NCBI GenBank assembly: GCA_023473845.1 | Contig: JAMCYA010000034.1 | Span: forward strand, 495-6,712 | Reading direction: 5' to 3' | Origin: Patescibacteria group bacterium | GTDB lineage: Bacteria; Patescibacteriota; Doudnabacteria; UBA920 | DNA length: 6,218 nt | Shown here: positions 5,538 to 6,218 of the stretch, piece after piece | Position numbering within the stretch: the stretch's first letter is position 1 | Layout of the letters: every line of letters begins with the position of its first letter | Notes under the pieces: generated by a model | What the model was told of the DNA's origin: nothing | The model's database searches: none | The model's input: the letters and a program-made list of their open reading frames with translations, nothing else | Program-made: the position numbers and the translations under genes

Positions 5538-6218
5538 ATGTTTGCACTTCTTATGGCCGGGGGGCAGGGCACGCGCCTCTGGCCCGTATCCCGCAAAGCC
5601 AAGCCCAAGCAGCTTTTAAAGCTCATCGAAAACAAGACTCTCCTGGAGGCCACCTACCACCGGCTTCAGCAAGGCTTTGCGCCAAAAGAAATTTTCATTG
5701 CCACCACGGCGGATTACGAGAGGCACATTAAAAAACAGCTCCCGGAAATCCCAAAAACCAACTACTCCATTGAGCCGGTGTTAAAAGACCGCGGCCCAGC
5801 CTTAGGCTTAGCGGCCCTGCTCATGCACCATGCCGATCGGCAAAGCGCCTTTGTCACCTCCTGGAGCGATCACTACATTAAAGACCAGGCCGCGTACTTT
5901 AAAACCCTGAGCTTGGCGGAAAAGGTTTTAAAAACCCACCCTAACAGCTTCATCACCATTGGCGTAAAACCCACTCATGCCCACACAGGCCTGGGCTACA
6001 TTAAGCTGGCCGGCCAGCTGGGACACAAAACCTTCAAGGTTTCGGCTTTTAAGGAAAAACCCGATCTGAAAACAGCGGAAAAATTTGTAAAAAGTAAAAA
6101 ATACTTATGGAACACCGGCTATTTTATTTGTCGCACGGAACACCTGCTGGAACTTTACGCCGAACACCTGCCCGAAATCTATGCCCTGCTGATGAAAATC
6201 AAGCCCTTTATCGGCGGC
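5538..6218 (+). CDS. manC: Mannose-1-phosphate guanylyltransferase (GDP-mannose pyrophosphorylase), N-terminal part
   Basis: This enzyme makes GDP-mannose from mannose-1-phosphate and GTP in the cytoplasm, supplying mannose and derived sugars to surface glycans. The 227 codons present cover most of the nucleotidyltransferase domain; the 3' end lies outside the window. The signature AGGQGTRLWPVSR is at 7-19, with the PKQLL segment at 23-27. EP (79-80) precedes the DRGPALGLAAL segment. The metal-binding aspartate is probably D111 in WSDHYIKD (109-116). TIGVKPTHAHTGLGYI is at 140-155, FKEKPD at 171-176 and YLWNTGYF at 189-196. The start at 5538 fits the family, in which the glycine-rich loop begins a few residues from the N-terminus. 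No Shine-Dalgarno site is visible. A C-terminal mannose-6-phosphate isomerase domain, found in some members, cannot be assessed. Confidence 0.92.
   Translation, partial: MFALLMAGGQGTRLWPVSRKAKPKQLLKLIENKTLLEATYHRLQQGFAPKEIFIATTADYERHIKKQLPEIPKTNYSIEPVLKDRGPALGLAALLMHHADRQSAFVTSWSDHYIKDQAAYFKTLSLAEKVLKTHPNSFITIGVKPTHAHTGLGYIKLAGQLGHKTFKVSAFKEKPDLKTAEKFVKSKKYLWNTGYFICRTEHLLELYAEHLPEIYALLMKIKPFIGG

Noticed and set aside
5336..5731. Open frames on both strands across the PH-domain/manC junction.
   Set aside because: They cross the terminator, and their translations resemble no family, while manC and the PH-domain gene account for the sequence.

Overview
The window looks like an ordinary chromosomal segment of a bacterium with roughly 50% G+C by eye. 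The gene set fits a member of the Patescibacteria (Candidate Phyla Radiation), perhaps Parcubacteria-like: a type IV pilus assembly ATPase beside a DHH-type phosphoesterase relative, a short plus-strand cluster of tsaE, a secreted VanW protein, ruvB, a tiny two-helix membrane protein and a membrane PH-domain protein, then a GDP-mannose synthesis gene. This placement rests on gene content and family resemblance only. All six stop codons visible are TAA, and none of the eight starts has a convincing Shine-Dalgarno sequence. No tRNA, rRNA, CRISPR array, insertion sequence or phage gene is visible.

Layout. Bases 1-864 (minus) hold the N-terminal 288 codons of a PilB/GspE-type ATPase that runs off the left edge. 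Bases 865-980 are intergenic and carry a minus-strand intrinsic terminator fused to an extended -10 promoter. Bases 981-1907 (minus) encode a DHH-fold protein that seems to have lost nearly all its metal ligands and its C-terminal DHHA1 domain. Bases 1908-2003 are a compact divergent control region, with a near-consensus minus-strand promoter interleaved with a weaker plus-strand one. Bases 2004-5474 are a tightly packed plus-strand gene string: tsaE overlaps the VanW gene by 29 bp, ruvB follows 3 bp later, then 38 bp and 6 bp gaps precede the 70-aa membrane protein and the PH-domain protein. A hairpin with a U-rich tail at 5486-5519 closes the string. At 5538 a mannose-1-phosphate guanylyltransferase gene (manC) begins and runs off the right edge.

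How the genes fit together. The plus-strand cluster mixes core information processing (tRNA t6A modification, Holliday-junction migration) with envelope functions (VanW, two membrane proteins). This looks like shared transcription rather than one pathway. PilB (pilus extension), VanW (cell wall) and ManC (GDP-mannose for surface glycans) are all related to the cell surface. I see no obviously new multi-gene defence or mobile system. The most unusual items are the apparently inactive DHH protein, the two overlapping regulatory arrangements, a possible leaderless tsaE transcript, and the absence of Shine-Dalgarno sites.
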